From: Odobenus rosmarus divergens
Lineage: Eukaryota; Chordata; Mammalia; Carnivora; Odobenidae
DNA length: 64,000 nt
Direction: 5' to 3'
NCBI RefSeq assembly: GCF_000321225.1
Contig: NW_004450285.1
Coordinates: forward strand, 6,082,890-6,146,889
Both the position numbers and the translations under genes were made by a program. How positions within the stretch are numbered: the first letter of the stretch is position 1; each line of letters starts with the position of its first letter. The notes beneath the pieces are model-generated. The model saw nothing but the letters and a program-made list of their open reading frames with translations, had not been told where the DNA came from and searched no databases. Below, in pieces: positions 47,550 to 59,239 of this stretch.

Positions 47550-47767
47550 GGGTGCATGGGTGGCTCAGTCTGTTAAGCATCTGACTCTTTGTTTCGGCTG
47601 ATGTCATGATCTCAGGGTCCTGAGATGGAGCGCTGAGTTGGGATCTGTGCGGGGCATGGAGCCTGCTTAAGAGTCTCTCTTTTCCTCTCCCTCTGCCTTT
47701 TTCCCCCTCCCCACCTCCCTCACATGCTCTCTCTCTCTAAAAAATTAAAATTAAATTAAAAAAATTA
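47550..47767 (+). mobile_element. CAN-SINE whose A-rich tail hosts an L1
   Basis: Head GGGTGCATGGGTGGCTCAGT, TCATGATCTCAGGGTCCTG box and CT-rich body. The AAAATTAAAATTAAATTAAA tail runs directly into L1 ORF2. The same tail text reappears at 49146-49180 beyond the assembly gap. Confidence 0.93.
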
Positions 47768-48235
47768 AATTACAAAGCTGTGATCACCAAGATAGCATGG
47801 TACTGGCACAAAAACAGACATATAGACCAATGGAACAGAATAGAGCACCCAGATATGGACCCTCAACTCTATGGTCAAAGAATCTTCAACAAAGCAGGAA
47901 AAAACATGCAATGGAAAAAAGACAGTCTCTTCAATAAATGGTGCTGGGAAAATTGGACAGCCACATGCAGAAGAATGAAACTCCAACATTCTCTAACACC
48001 ACACACAAAGATAAACTCAAAATGGATGAAAGACATCAATGTGAGACAGGAATCCATCAAAATCCTAGAGGAGAACATAGGCAGTAACCTCTTTGACATC
48101 GGCCACAGCAACTTCTTTCACAGTACATCTACAAAAGCTAGTGAAATAAAAGCAAAAATGAACTTTTGGGACTTCATCAAGATAAAAAGCTTCTGCACCG
48201 CAAAGGAAACAGTCAACAAAACAAAGAGGCAACCC
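47768..48235 (+). mobile_element. young L1 ORF2 fragment truncated by assembly gap
   Basis: Sense L1 ORF2 nearly identical to 24087-24550: fewer than about 20 differences over 460 bp by eye, most in the first 150 bp. The frame is open up to the gap. It encodes the same ORF2 C-terminal region, including INSKWMKD and TKINSKW-type words. The rest, including the 3' UTR, is presumably in the gap. Confidence 0.92.
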
Positions 48236-49145
48236 NNNNNNNNNNNNNNNNNNNNNNNNNNNNNNNNNNNNNNNNNNNNNNNNNNNNNNNNNNNNNNNNN
48301 NNNNNNNNNNNNNNNNNNNNNNNNNNNNNNNNNNNNNNNNNNNNNNNNNNNNNNNNNNNNNNNNNNNNNNNNNNNNNNNNNNNNNNNNNNNNNNNNNNNN
48401 NNNNNNNNNNNNNNNNNNNNNNNNNNNNNNNNNNNNNNNNNNNNNNNNNNNNNNNNNNNNNNNNNNNNNNNNNNNNNNNNNNNNNNNNNNNNNNNNNNNN
48501 NNNNNNNNNNNNNNNNNNNNNNNNNNNNNNNNNNNNNNNNNNNNNNNNNNNNNNNNNNNNNNNNNNNNNNNNNNNNNNNNNNNNNNNNNNNNNNNNNNNN
48601 NNNNNNNNNNNNNNNNNNNNNNNNNNNNNNNNNNNNNNNNNNNNNNNNNNNNNNNNNNNNNNNNNNNNNNNNNNNNNNNNNNNNNNNNNNNNNNNNNNNN
48701 NNNNNNNNNNNNNNNNNNNNNNNNNNNNNNNNNNNNNNNNNNNNNNNNNNNNNNNNNNNNNNNNNNNNNNNNNNNNNNNNNNNNNNNNNNNNNNNNNNNN
48801 NNNNNNNNNNNNNNNNNNNNNNNNNNNNNNNNNNNNNNNNNNNNNNNNNNNNNNNNNNNNNNNNNNNNNNNNNNNNNNNNNNNNNNNNNNNNNNNNNNNN
48901 NNNNNNNNNNNNNNNNNNNNNNNNNNNNNNNNNNNNNNNNNNNNNNNNNNNNNNNNNNNNNNNNNNNNNNNNNNNNNNNNNNNNNNNNNNNNNNNNNNNN
49001 NNNNNNNNNNNNNNNNNNNNNNNNNNNNNNNNNNNNNNNNNNNNNNNNNNNNNNNNNNNNNNNNNNNNNNNNNNNNNNNNNNNNNNNNNNNNNNNNNNNN
49101 NNNNNNNNNNNNNNNNNNNNNNNNNNNNNNNNNNNNNNNNNNNNN
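48236..49145. other. assembly gap (910 N)
   Basis: A run of N with no sequence. An apparent long open frame across it is an artefact. Confidence 1.
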
Positions 49146-49180
49146 AAAAAATTAAAAATTAAATTAAAAAAATAAAAAAT
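49146..49180 (+). repeat. A-rich L1 tail and SINE-tail target duplication
   Basis: AAAAAATTAAAAATTAAATT followed by AAAAAAATAAAAAATC repeats the SINE tail text at about 47739-47768. It marks the 3' end of the L1 insertion. Confidence 0.75.
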
Positions 49181-49479
49181 CTATACAAATATCTGAATTC
49201 AAAGCATTATCACCACAATCTGCTCATTATAATTTACAAAAGATAATTTAGTTTATTTTAGAAAAATTATACATATAATAATAAAGTATGCAATACCCAA
49301 AGTAAAAAAATAAATTGAAAAAAATTCTTCCAGATATAAACATTAACACTAAGCTAATAATATTGAAGATACCTTTGGCTATATAGATAGAATTTTTAAA
49401 AACAAAAATGTAAATAGTGAGTGAGGAATATCTTATTATTATAAGGATAGTTTTATTAACATGGGATAAATTTCATCTG

Positions 49480-50050
49480 ATGATGACCGTAAGGGACAGA
49501 CGGTAGTCCAACAAAGGTGGATTTATTAAGTTGCCACAGCAAAGGGGGTTGGCTGAGAAGAACAACTGCATTTTTATCACAAAACAGAAGAGGAAATACT
49601 GATAAAGGATTTGGAAAAAGATTTGTGAGTTAGTAAATTTAAATAAAACTGTGGTTTGAGTCTCAGCAAGGAGGACTGTTTGTAAAGTGTTTAAAGTCAA
49701 GTCTTAGAAGCTTAGTTGGAACCAGAGTCTTGTTTTTCTTAGCAACTAGAAAGTTAACACAAATGTGGAATACTGTGTTTCGAAACCCCTTAGCTGATGT
49801 CACATTCCTGGATCGGAAAGGGAGGATGCAACTTCTTGTCAAGGTGACTAAGATCCTTTAGGTAATTATGTGGTGTTCCACTCCATGCTTCTGATGGTCT
49901 ATGCTTTTAGAGAACGATCCCCTAGGATCATGTCTTTTTGTGAACTGACATAAGCAGAGTTTGCAAGTTCACAATGGAATCACATTTTTGCAAACATATT
50001 TGATTTATTCTTCCTATATTTGACAAAAGAGAAAGACTGTCACATGGCAA
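49480..50050 (-). mobile_element. possible LTR, minus strand
   Basis: On the minus strand, AATAAATCCACCTTTGTTGG is followed by CTGTCCCTTACGG, the arrangement of a polyadenylation signal and short U5 end. The upstream 500 bp are LTR-like in composition. Start and family are undetermined and no target duplication was found. Confidence 0.3.
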
Positions 50051-51961
50051 CAGAGCTAAGAATGATATTATTCAGTCACAATCTCTCCCTCAGAATAAGA
50101 TAATCATCACTGAATTGTCTTCTAGCATTGAATCTTACTGTGGAAAAACCAAAGATCAGCCTGATATTTTCCTTTAATTGACATTTTTCCACCTATATAC
50201 TGGAAAATTTTTTATAATTTTAATTTTTGGTGTCTCTGCCGTGTTTCCTGAGGAATCTTAGTTTTTATTCTACCTAGCCACGTAGACCGTAGTCCTGTCC
50301 AAATGTAACTTCTGGCATCATATTGGCCAACAATTAAGCACGGGCTTAGGAATTTATAATTCCACCTAACCTTAGCTTAGTTATTTCACCTTCCCTACTT
50401 TATTTAAGTGACTCTTCAGAAGCCCTCACCCCTTGACTCCAAAGATGGATGAGGTAACAGTCCTTATATTTTTATACCCTATTTGTAATAGTTTGCAATG
50501 GAAAAGGATCTTGTCCTGGAAATCTCAGTTTATTTTCCTCCTTTCCAGAGGATCACGTGCTGTTTTTATTGTGTTTTTGTTTTTAGTTCTGCTGCAGTTT
50601 CTGCAAAACCCCAGCTTATTGTTGGGCGTTGACCAGTTCTGTGAATATAGTCATTCTGCCTTTCTTTGCTACTTACCTACTATTAAGTCAGTCAGATCAT
50701 GAGTTCAGAGACTGACTCCTCATTCTCCTGAGATCTTAGTGGGGAAGTAGGCATGTTTACGCTCATGGGCTTCCTCCTCATTTTTATTTTCCTGAACTAG
50801 CTACCCATTTATCTTCTCCTTATCCTGAATTAGGGTATGTTGAGAAGCAGTCCAGGATTTGACCAACCTGTCTTCTTTTCCAACTTTATTTCTGTGGTAT
50901 TGGTGTAGAGATGTAAGCCAGAGAGCTTCACCAAAATCTTTCCTTGGCCTCTTATTGTATGAGATTTTGGTAGCTTTGCTTTTTGGTTGTAGACAACTTT
51001 CATTATCTTCTTGCTGTTGTTTACAAAAAACATTTTTGGATGCAGGTGTGGGAGGAGTCTCTTTGATAAGAAATATGGAAATTATGTGAAATCTGGAATC
51101 ATTCTCGCATCTTTGCCCAGATCTTAATTTATAACATTTCAAGTATTAGAGGTTTAAGACTGGTTAACTAGATGGTGTATAAAATAAGAAAAATTTTGTT
51201 TCTCTTATCAAGGCTGCTAATATGTTTTACCTATTTAACTGCATCTTTTGTATTATGTTCTTATTTTTCAAGGTTTTAATTAAAGCATGTAGAATTTTAA
51301 ATCCAATAAATAAAATATATAATTATAATCAGTTTCTCAACATTGTTTGATGTTAGTAGTCTTTGTAATGATTATCACTCTACCTTCACTGTTCCTTGAA
51401 GGTAATTATTTTTAAACTGTTTAAAATATTTTTATGAGTCGGGTTTCAGAATTATGATTATAATGTTATTTAAATATCATAGATAGCAGATGTGAAGTGA
51501 GAATCTGATGAAATATTAGAGTATCTAAATATTCAAACATAATTTTTCCATTTTCACATAATAGGGAAAATATTCCACGTTAATAGTAACCATAATTATC
51601 AAAAGATATTCACCTTTTCTAGATAGTTCCCACAGTATTGATTATGCAATTATTTCTCACACACCTCTCTCTTTTATTATGTTCAATAGCAAAAAATTAC
51701 TGAAAGCTTGCAAAGCTTTTTATCACGTTACCAGACTCCATCAACTTTTTCTAACTAATATGACTTTGATTTATCCTTCACCAAAGTATCCCAAAATACT
51801 CCTCATTTTCTTATGAAGACTCATGACGATTCTTGAACCAGATCATATGTGTAAAAATGTTCATACTGTTTAGCAAAACTATGTGTTCTAATTCCATTTG
51901 TTCTTTTTGTAATTATTGAAAGTACATAGTTTCGTGCTTCTCTTGTTTCTTGTCCCCCATC
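50051..51961. other. unannotated sequence
   Basis: Includes an unrecognised 113-codon minus-strand open frame (50801-51142, Lys/Gln-rich, no domain known to me). It could be internal sequence of an element ending in the LTR-like block at 49480, but nothing proves it. Confidence 0.4.
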
Positions 51962-52050
51962 ACAGACTCTGTCCCTCTCCCTCTCTCTCCCTTTCTCTCT
52001 CTCTCTCTATAGATATATATATGTGTGTGTATATATATATATATTTTTTT
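51962..52050. repeat. compound (CT)n-(TA)n microsatellite
   Basis: CTCTCCCTCTCTCTCCCTTT, CTCTCTCTCTCT, then ATATATATATGTGTGTGTAT and TATATATATATAT. Confidence 0.9.
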
Positions 52051-53707
52051 ACTTAAAAACATTTGTAGAAACAATCTTTATATTACATACTATTTTATTT
52101 CAATTTTGGCTTTTTTTTACCTTAAATATGTGTGAAAGGGAATAAATACTATTTTAATAGTGTGTCAATTTCATTTAATTGTGCTTTCATAACATGACTT
52201 GACCTACCTCTGAAATTAAAAACCCCTGACATGAATTGTCAGAAGCTACAAAAGCTTTTAATCACTTTATTTTTGTAAGTTCGTATAATTTGTATAAATT
52301 TGATCTTTTTCCAAATATACAATTATATGCCTCAAATATTCATTTCAGACTACAGATATCCTCTGCCTTCCCATCTCCACTCCCATTCCTAGACGGAAAT
52401 TCCTTTAGTCTTTTTTTTCTTACATATAATCTTAACTGTGGGGACTCAAATATTCCAATCTTGGGTTTCCAAATATTTTTTTCTTCTTTAGTCTAGCTAG
52501 AACTTCTCTCTGTTGGTCTCTCTTCATTTTTGTATCCTTGAATTCTTCTAGTTCAAACCTTTCCCAGAAACTCCTCTCCCACCAACTATTCTTGCTAAAA
52601 GCCTTCCCAGTGCATTCAGCTAGTTATTGGTTATTTGATAATAATCCTCCTGATAGATATACATAGCTTTGTTAATATTAAATAACTTGCAGAATAATAA
52701 TATACCAAATTACAATTTCACAATTTTATGTAAAACCCGTATTATATACTTGCATTCAGTATTATCAGAAATGGATGTTTTTAATTTCACTATATCTATT
52801 TTTATTCTATGGAAATTTCTATATGTGACTTATTTTTATTATTTAACATTACTTCTTCCAGTTGAATTAATAAGTTTAGGTTTAACTACAAGAACAAGAA
52901 AAACCAATGGAAAAGAAACTAGAAAGCTGAATATATTTGTCCCAGTCTTTTTATAGGATATTGTCTCAAATTATCACATTTGAACCTACAGATGTTTACC
53001 AGACTTTTTTAGAAATTGCAAATATTCAATATACATTTTAATAATATTGAAAAACAGGAACTGATAAAAATGCTATAGTCAATGTACTGCAATGGTAAAT
53101 AAAGCTCTTTCTGTCACAAGGTAATGTACAAGGAAAAAGCCATTCCTTTACATTTTCATGTATGATGAATGACCTATTTATGAGATTAAGAAGGTCAATG
53201 TTTTGTTTTCATAAATACTAGGATTTATGTGAGAACAGTGGTAATGGGAGGTATAGCAAAATTTAAATCGAACAGAAAAAGAAACCTCACAAAAATCACA
53301 GGTCTTATATTATCTAAGTATTATTATCATAGGTAATTAGTAAACCATTTATTTATATTCATCCCTAGATCAGTGAAGCCATATAACAATTGAAATGAAT
53401 TCAATTAGGGCACATAATAAAAATGTGAATAAAAATAAATATTTAGCATTACCTTGGGTATGCAAAAGCCTATTTTTATTCTTAAATTTACAAAAGCTTA
53501 AGCTAGATAAATGATTATTTTTAGCATCTAAAGTGCATTAACAATCTAAGCCCCCCAAAAAGTGAAATGATAACCAGGAAAATTTAAAATACTAATGTGT
53601 TTTTCCCTTTTATATCCTTCAGTATAACTTTATTCTGCAGCCACTTTTTTCAAAAGTATGCTCTAATATAACAATGCATGACTTTTTTCCCTCTGAGTTA
53701 ATAGAAT
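52051..53707. other. unannotated AT-rich sequence
   Basis: Open frames at 52236-52496 and 52669-52956 are AT-driven, without family resemblance. Confidence 0.5.
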
Positions 53708-53715
53708 ATGACTTT

Positions 53716-55056
53716 TTTTATTAAGTTTTTTATTTTAATTTCCAATCTAGTTAACATACAGTGTTATATTAGTTTCATGTATACAGTATAGTGATTCAAC
53801 AATTCTATACATTACTCAGAGTTCATCACTGTAAGTGCACTCTTTTTTTTTTTTTTTTAAATAAGTGTGCTCTTAATCCCCTCCATGTATTTCACCCATC
53901 CCTCCACCTACCTCTCCTCTGGTAACCCTCTGTTTTTCTCTGTAGTTAAGAGTCTTGGTTTGTCTATTTTCTCCCTTTGTTTGTTTGTTTGGTTTCTTAA
54001 ATTCCACATATGAGTGAAATCTTATGGTAATTGTCTTTTTCTGACTTATTTTGCTTAGCATTATCCTCTCTAGATCCGTCCATGTTGCTGCAAATGGCAA
54101 AATTTCATCTTTTTTAATGGCTGAATAATATTCCAGTGTGTGTTTGTGTGTGTGTGTGTATGTATGTGTGTATATACATACACAGTATGTGTATGACAGT
54201 AGAAGTGACCTCTACTTTCACCATTCATCTATCCATGGACACTTAAACTGCTTTCATGATTTGACTATTGTAAATAACGCTGCAATAAACATAGAGCTGC
54301 ATATATTTTTCAAATTAATGTTTTGTATTCTTTGGGTAGTTGTCCACTAGTGCAATCACTAGATCATAGGGTGGTTCTATTTCTAACTTTTTGAGGAACC
54401 TCCATACTATTTTCCACAGTGGCTGTACCAGTTTGCATTCCTGCCAACAATGCACAAGGGTTCCTTTTTCTCCACATCCTCTCTGATACTTGCTGTTTCT
54501 TGTGTTTTTTATTTTAGCCATTCTGACAGGTGTGAGGTGATATCTCCTTGTAGTTTTGATTTGCATTTCACTGATGATGAGTGATGTTGAGCATCTTTTC
54601 ATGTGTCTGTTGGTCATCTGGATGTCTTCTTTGAGGAAATTTCTGTTTAGGTCTTCTGCCCATTTTTTAATTGGATTATTTGTCTTTTGGTGTTGAGTTG
54701 TATAAGTTCTTTATATATTTTGCATACTAACCCCTTATTGGATATGTCATTTGGAAATATTTTCTCCCATTCAGTGGGCTGTCTTTTAGTTTTGTTAGTT
54801 GTTTCCTTTGCTGTACAGAAGCTTTTTATTTTGATGTAGTCCCAATAGTTTATTTTTGCTCTTGTTTCCCTTGCCTCAGGAGACATATATAGAAAATTGT
54901 TACAGCTGATGTCAGAGAAATTACTGCCTGTGCTCTTTTCTAGGATTTTCATGGTTTTAGGTTTCACATTTAGGTTCTCAGTCTATTTTGAGTTTATTTT
55001 TGTGTATGGAAAGTAGTCCAGCTTCATTCTTTTGCATCTAGCTATCCAGTTAGACC
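53716..55056 (-). mobile_element. L1 3' end, about 1.3 kb, 5'-truncated
   Basis: Antisense L1 from the 3' UTR (CAATCTAGTTAACATACAGT) through ORF2 C-terminal words (TCTGACAGGTGTGAGGTGAT, GATGTAGTCCCAATAGTTTA, TTGCATCTAGCTATCCAGTT). Minus-strand open stretches at 54315-54617 and 54647-54967 are ORF2 remnants. ATGACTTT at 53708-53715 and 55057-55064 is a plausible short target duplication. A poly(T) run of about 18 sits at 53842. Confidence 0.93.
54133..54178. repeat. (TG)n microsatellite inside L1
   Basis: CAGTGTGTGTTTGTGTGTGT followed by GTGTATGTATGTGTGTATAT. Confidence 0.85.
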
Positions 55057-55064
55057 ATGACTTT

Positions 55065-56929
55065 AAAAAAATATGTATATATCATCTGAAGTTTTGACGT
55101 TTTATAATACCAAAATATACCAAAGAAATTTTATCTCTGTATTATGTACATATTTAAATTTTTAGAAAGGATTTGAAGGTTTAGACAATGATATTACAAT
55201 CCCTTCCTAAGCAATACTTATAATATTAGTGGGTAGTTTCAAAAGACTATGAATGATAACTTTAAGTTAATGTGTGAGTTATTTTAAAGTGCCATGTATA
55301 AGAAGAAAGAAAACCTCAGTGACAGTCATAAATAAAAATATTTTCGACTAAAATATCTATTTTCATTTTTCCCCTGAGTGCTACCATACCCAGGTATGGC
55401 CTCAAAGCATGTCAGTTGGTCATAATTTAACAATATAGATAAGATACAATTTTTAACATATTGAGAAAATTAAATTCACTAAAATAATTCTTGTTTCCTC
55501 TCTTCCTACATAAATACATATTTCCTACCTTCTTTTATGTGTGTTAAGATAACGTAAAGTGTAAACAACCTCTTATAATATTTCAAATTTAGACAAAAGC
55601 ATCTTATTTAAGATATGAATGTAGTATGGTACATCCATCAGCCACCGCCAAAAGAGTGTATTTCTCATTTCAACCATTCTCCCCTATCTCCTCAGAACAG
55701 GACAACAGAAGGGAATTTTATCAGAAAGACTCTCCTAATACACTGTGATCTCAGTTAAAAAAAAAAAAAAACTATAGAGAGAAGAATTAAGGACTATAAA
55801 TGTACTTCAGTATTCATTTCTTCCTTTTAGTAATCAAATTGCATATCCCCTAAGCATTTACTAGACCCTCACTTCCTCTCTGTCTCTTTTAGAAAGTTAT
55901 AACTTAAAGTCATGATAAAGAGCCAACTTAGAGCATGCAATAGACATCAACCAATTTAGAATGATTAATAAGCAAGATGAAAGAACCTAGGTCCCTAAAT
56001 GACATAGAACTGAATTGACTGCACATAGTCTGAGACTGTTTGCTAACAAATATAATAGAGTATTTGTTTGCAATTATGTACAGATGCTTTGACATATTTT
56101 GGAAATGTTTGTAGATCAAATATTGTGACTAAAGCTGTTAAATTTTTTCTTATAATTAACCATATAAATTCATTTCCCCAAACACTGTTTACCACGTTTT
56201 TAGCTAGCTTTATTTGAGAGCTGAAGATATGTACCTTCCTTAGTAATCTACCAATATGAAGACGTGGGAAGTCATGTTCTAATAAGAAAAGAAGAGAATA
56301 TATACAGTTATCACATTTCCAGGTTTTTATGCTTCCCCCATTTTGCGAGAGGGAGGAAGGGAAGGAGAACTTAAGAAGATTGGGAAAAGAGAAAAATCAT
56401 GTGAAACAGTTTTTTAAAAATATGGAATGGGTTAATCATTCATCGACCCAAACTGAAGTAATATTGCTAATACTGATGTTAAGTTAGCCTTTAATTTAAC
56501 TTAAAAACTCAATAGCCATTTAATTTGAATGAGTTTACACCATATTCTTCATCAATATTATATAGCAGAGACTTGGCACAGGGTTTAAATAAAAGAATTT
56601 GTGAGAGTAATGCAAAAAAAAAAAGGGGTACTGGTGATTTAAAGAATGCTTTAAATATATAATATGTTTAATGATTAACTCTTAAACTTTAGAGTTCTAA
56701 TTTGGTACATAATTACTAACCAATATGAAGGTGAATTTCATTAGAGGTGTGAATTTTGCCACAAAACAGGGGGAAAGCAATTTTTGATTATGTATGACAT
56801 TGCAAAAGACTTTATATCTTTCATACATTTAAATGCCTATTTCAGATGATATAAAGATAATAGTTTATATGCAAAATGAAATTAGTCCTCACAGAAATCT
56901 TTTTATATTCTAACTGGTATCTTAGTCTG
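55065..56929. other. unannotated AT-rich sequence
   Basis: Holds one copy of an exact 34-bp repeat (56494-56527) whose partner is at 58445-58478. No gene or named repeat recognised. Confidence 0.5.
56494..56527 (+). repeat. 34-bp exact direct repeat, copy 1
   Basis: Begins ATTTAACTTAAAAACTC and ends CATTTAATTTG; identical to 58445-58478. Flanks differ except for a loosely shared TGAGT to the right. Confidence 0.95.
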
Positions 56930-57285
56930 CATATACTGCTTTAACAAAATCCCACAGACTTGGTACCTTATAAAAAACAGAAATGTATTTCTCTCAGTTC
57001 TGGAGGCTATGAAGTCCATGATCATGGTGCCAACATGGTTGCGTTCTGGTGAGAGACCTATTCCTGGCTTCTAGCTGGCACCCTTTTGTTGTGTCCTCAC
57101 ATGGCAGAAGAGGCTAGGGAGCCCTGTGGGGTCATTTTATAAGAGCATTATTCTCATTCATGAGGGCTCCACCATCATGACCTAAGCACCTCCCAAAGTC
57201 CTCACCTCCTAAAGTCATCTCATTAGGCATTCAGATTTCAAAATATGAATGGGGGGAACACAAGAATTTAGACTATAACAAATGG
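56930..57285. repeat. ancient mammalian interspersed repeat, name uncertain
   Basis: ATCTTAGTCTGCATATACTG, CTCAGTTCTGGAGGCTATGA, GTCCTCACATGGCAGAAG, TCATGAGGGCTCCACCATCA and CTCATTAGGCATTCAGATTT reproduce a very widespread mammalian repeat along its whole length. I recognise the sequence but not its name with confidence. Confidence 0.7.
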
Positions 57286-57347
57286 TATTAGACTATCTAG
57301 CAATATTCAACCAGATAAGTTCAAACATGAGATATTAAACTTAATCA

Positions 57348-58178
57348 AATGACATACAAATGGCCAACAGACACATGAAAAAATGCTCCACAACACTCGG
57401 CATCAGGGAAATACAAATCAAAACCACGAGATACCACCTCACACCAGTCAGAATGGCTAAAATTAACAAGTCAGGAAAGGCTAGATTTGGGGAGGATGTG
57501 GAGAAAGGGCAACCCTCTTAGACTATTGGTAGGAATTCAAGCTGGTGCAGCCACTCTGGAAAACAGTATGAAGGTTCCTCAGAAAATTAAAAATAGAACT
57601 ACCCTATGATCCAGCTATTATACTATTAGATATTTACCCAACAGATACAAAAATACTGATTTGAAGGGGTACATGCACTCCAGTGTTTATAGCAGCATTA
57701 TCTACAATATCCAAGTTATAAGAAGAGCTCAAGGTCCATTGACTGATGAATGGATAAAGATATATGTGATATATATATATATATATATATAATGGAATAT
57801 CACTCAGCCATATAAAAAATGAAATCTTGCCATTTGCAACAATGTGGATGGAATTAGAGGGTATTATGCTAAGTGAAATAAGTCAGTCAGAGAAAGACAA
57901 ATATCATATGATTTCACTCATATGTGGAATTTAAGAAACAAAACAGATGAACATGGGGGGGAAAGAGAGAGGCAAACCATAAAAGAGACTCTTAACCATA
58001 GTGAACAAACCGAGTGTTGCTGGAGGGAAAGTGGGTTAGGGGATGGGTTAAATGGGTAATGGGTATTATGAAGGGCACTTGTGATGAGCACTGGGTGTTG
58101 TATGTAAGTAATGAATCACCAAATTCTATACTTGAAAATTGTTTTTAACAGTGCAATTTTAAAAAGAAAGAAAAAAAT
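57348..58178 (+). mobile_element. L1 ORF2 C-terminus and 3' UTR, 5'-truncated
   Basis: Sense L1 beginning GACATACAAATGGCCAACAG, with GATACCACCTCACACCAGTC, TATGATCCAGCTATTATACT, GAATGGATAAAG and a 3' UTR with GCAAACCATAAAAGAGACTC; ends in an A-rich tail. Decayed frames and a (TA)n expansion at 57763-57793. Confidence 0.93.
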
Positions 58179-58360
58179 GCATTTGTTAATTCATCAATTG
58201 ACTTGAATCATTTTTAACATTATAACAAAGAGCCATAACTGCAAACTAATTTATTCTAATAATAGCCAACAATTTTAAATGTTATTTTTCTGGATCTAAA
58301 ACTCATGATTAGTAAAATTTAAAAAAAAACTATCAGAAATTTTACACATTTTTGTTGGTT

Positions 58361-58424
58361 ATTTGTAAATACACTTGATTCTCATTATTCACATTTGTAA
58401 ATATAATTGATTTTCATTATTTAC
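58361..58424. repeat. tandem duplication of a 32-bp transposon end
   Basis: Two 32-bp units, 58361-58392 and 58393-58424, each starting ATTTGTAAATA, with four mismatches. The unit contains the terminal motif TTGATTYTCATTATT of the adjacent DNA transposon. Confidence 0.85.
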
Positions 58425-58668
58425 AAATTCCATATTTGAGAATTATTTAACTTAAAAACTCAATAGCCATTTAATTTGTGAGTCAATACTGGCAACAAAA
58501 ATTTTAGTTGCCAGATGTGTATGTTCCCAGCTGAGGGAGAACAAACTGATGCTCTGCCTTCTTGTTTCAGCCCCCATACTGTAAACAAGTGTCCTTTTCT
58601 CCAGTCCGTCTAGTGCCTTGCTTTGAGGTTTTTGTTAGTGTTTTCACTGTTTAAAATAGCCCCAATCT
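58369..58668. mobile_element. mariner/Tigger-like DNA transposon, left part
   Basis: Terminal TTGATTCTCATTATTCAC, then GTTCCCAGCTGAGGGAGAAC, CTCTGCCTTCTTGTTTCAG, CTGTAAACAAGTG and CTAGTGCCTTGCTTTGAGG. This is the CpG-eroded form of a mammalian element with CAGTCGATTCTCGTTATTCG-type ends. It is interrupted by a SINE and continued at 58878. An exact 34-bp copy of 56494-56527 sits inside it at 58445-58478. Confidence 0.7.
58445..58478 (+). repeat. 34-bp exact direct repeat, copy 2
   Basis: Identical to 56494-56527. It lies where the DNA transposon would be expected to read differently, so it looks inserted into the element. Confidence 0.95.
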
Positions 58669-58790
58669 AGGGTGCCTGGGTGGCTCAGATGGTTAAGCAT
58701 CTGCCTTTGGCTCAGGTCATGATCCCAGAGTCCTGGGATCGAGTCCCACATTGGGCTCCCTGCTCTTTGGGAGCCTGCTTCTCCCTCTGC

Positions 58791-58823
<33 letters not shown>

Positions 58824-58877
58824 GAATAAATAAATAAAAATCTTTAAAAAAAAAAAATAAATAAAATAAAATAAAAT
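58669..58877 (+). mobile_element. CAN-SINE with 16-bp target duplication
   Basis: Head GGGTGCCTGGGTGGCTCAGA, body, (CT)n, and a tail with AATAAATAAATAAAAATC and (AAAAT)n. Perfect duplication AAAATAGCCCCAATCT at 58653-58668 and 58878-58893. Confidence 0.97.
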
Positions 58878-59239
58878 AAAATAGCCCCAATCTTACTGAA
58901 GGGATGTGTAGTGTTCCTAGGCATGAGTAGGCTGTGTTGTGCTTTACAGACAAAATATGTATGTCAATAAGCTTTGTTCAGGCACAAGCCATAGTGCTGT
59001 TGGCCATGAGTTCAATGTTAATGAATCAACTGTATATTAAATTAGATGTCATTGGACAAAAACACACTAAAACAAGTTTATGTATAGATCAGTGGACAAA
59101 AATGTTGTGACTAGAGGTTTGCAGGAACCTAACTTCCTATTTCCTTTGGGAGCAGTGGATCAGTATTCATTGGTTAATTCAGGGTTCATGGCAACTTTAT
59201 GGAACATAACTGTGGCTAGTAATGAAAATCAATTGTATA
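58878..59239. mobile_element. mariner/Tigger-like DNA transposon, right part
   Basis: GTGTTCCTAGGCATGAGTAG, AAGCTTTGTTCAGGCACAAG, TTGGCCATGAGTTCAATGTT, GTGACTAGAGGTTTGCAGGA and the terminal GTAATGAAAATCAATTGTA, whose reverse complement matches the left end (TACACTTGATTCTCATTA). Confidence 0.75.

Noticed and set aside
47780..49162. Apparent 460-codon open frame
   Set aside because: About 300 of its codons are N from the assembly gap; the readable part is L1 ORF2.
50801..51142. 113-codon minus-strand open frame as a gene
   Set aside because: No domain, start context or splice support; frames of this length are expected by chance in 64 kb of AT-rich DNA. Kept only as an observation next to the possible LTR.
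58361..58424. CRISPR-like short repeats
   Set aside because: Only two adjacent degenerate units without spacers, in a mammalian DNA transposon end.
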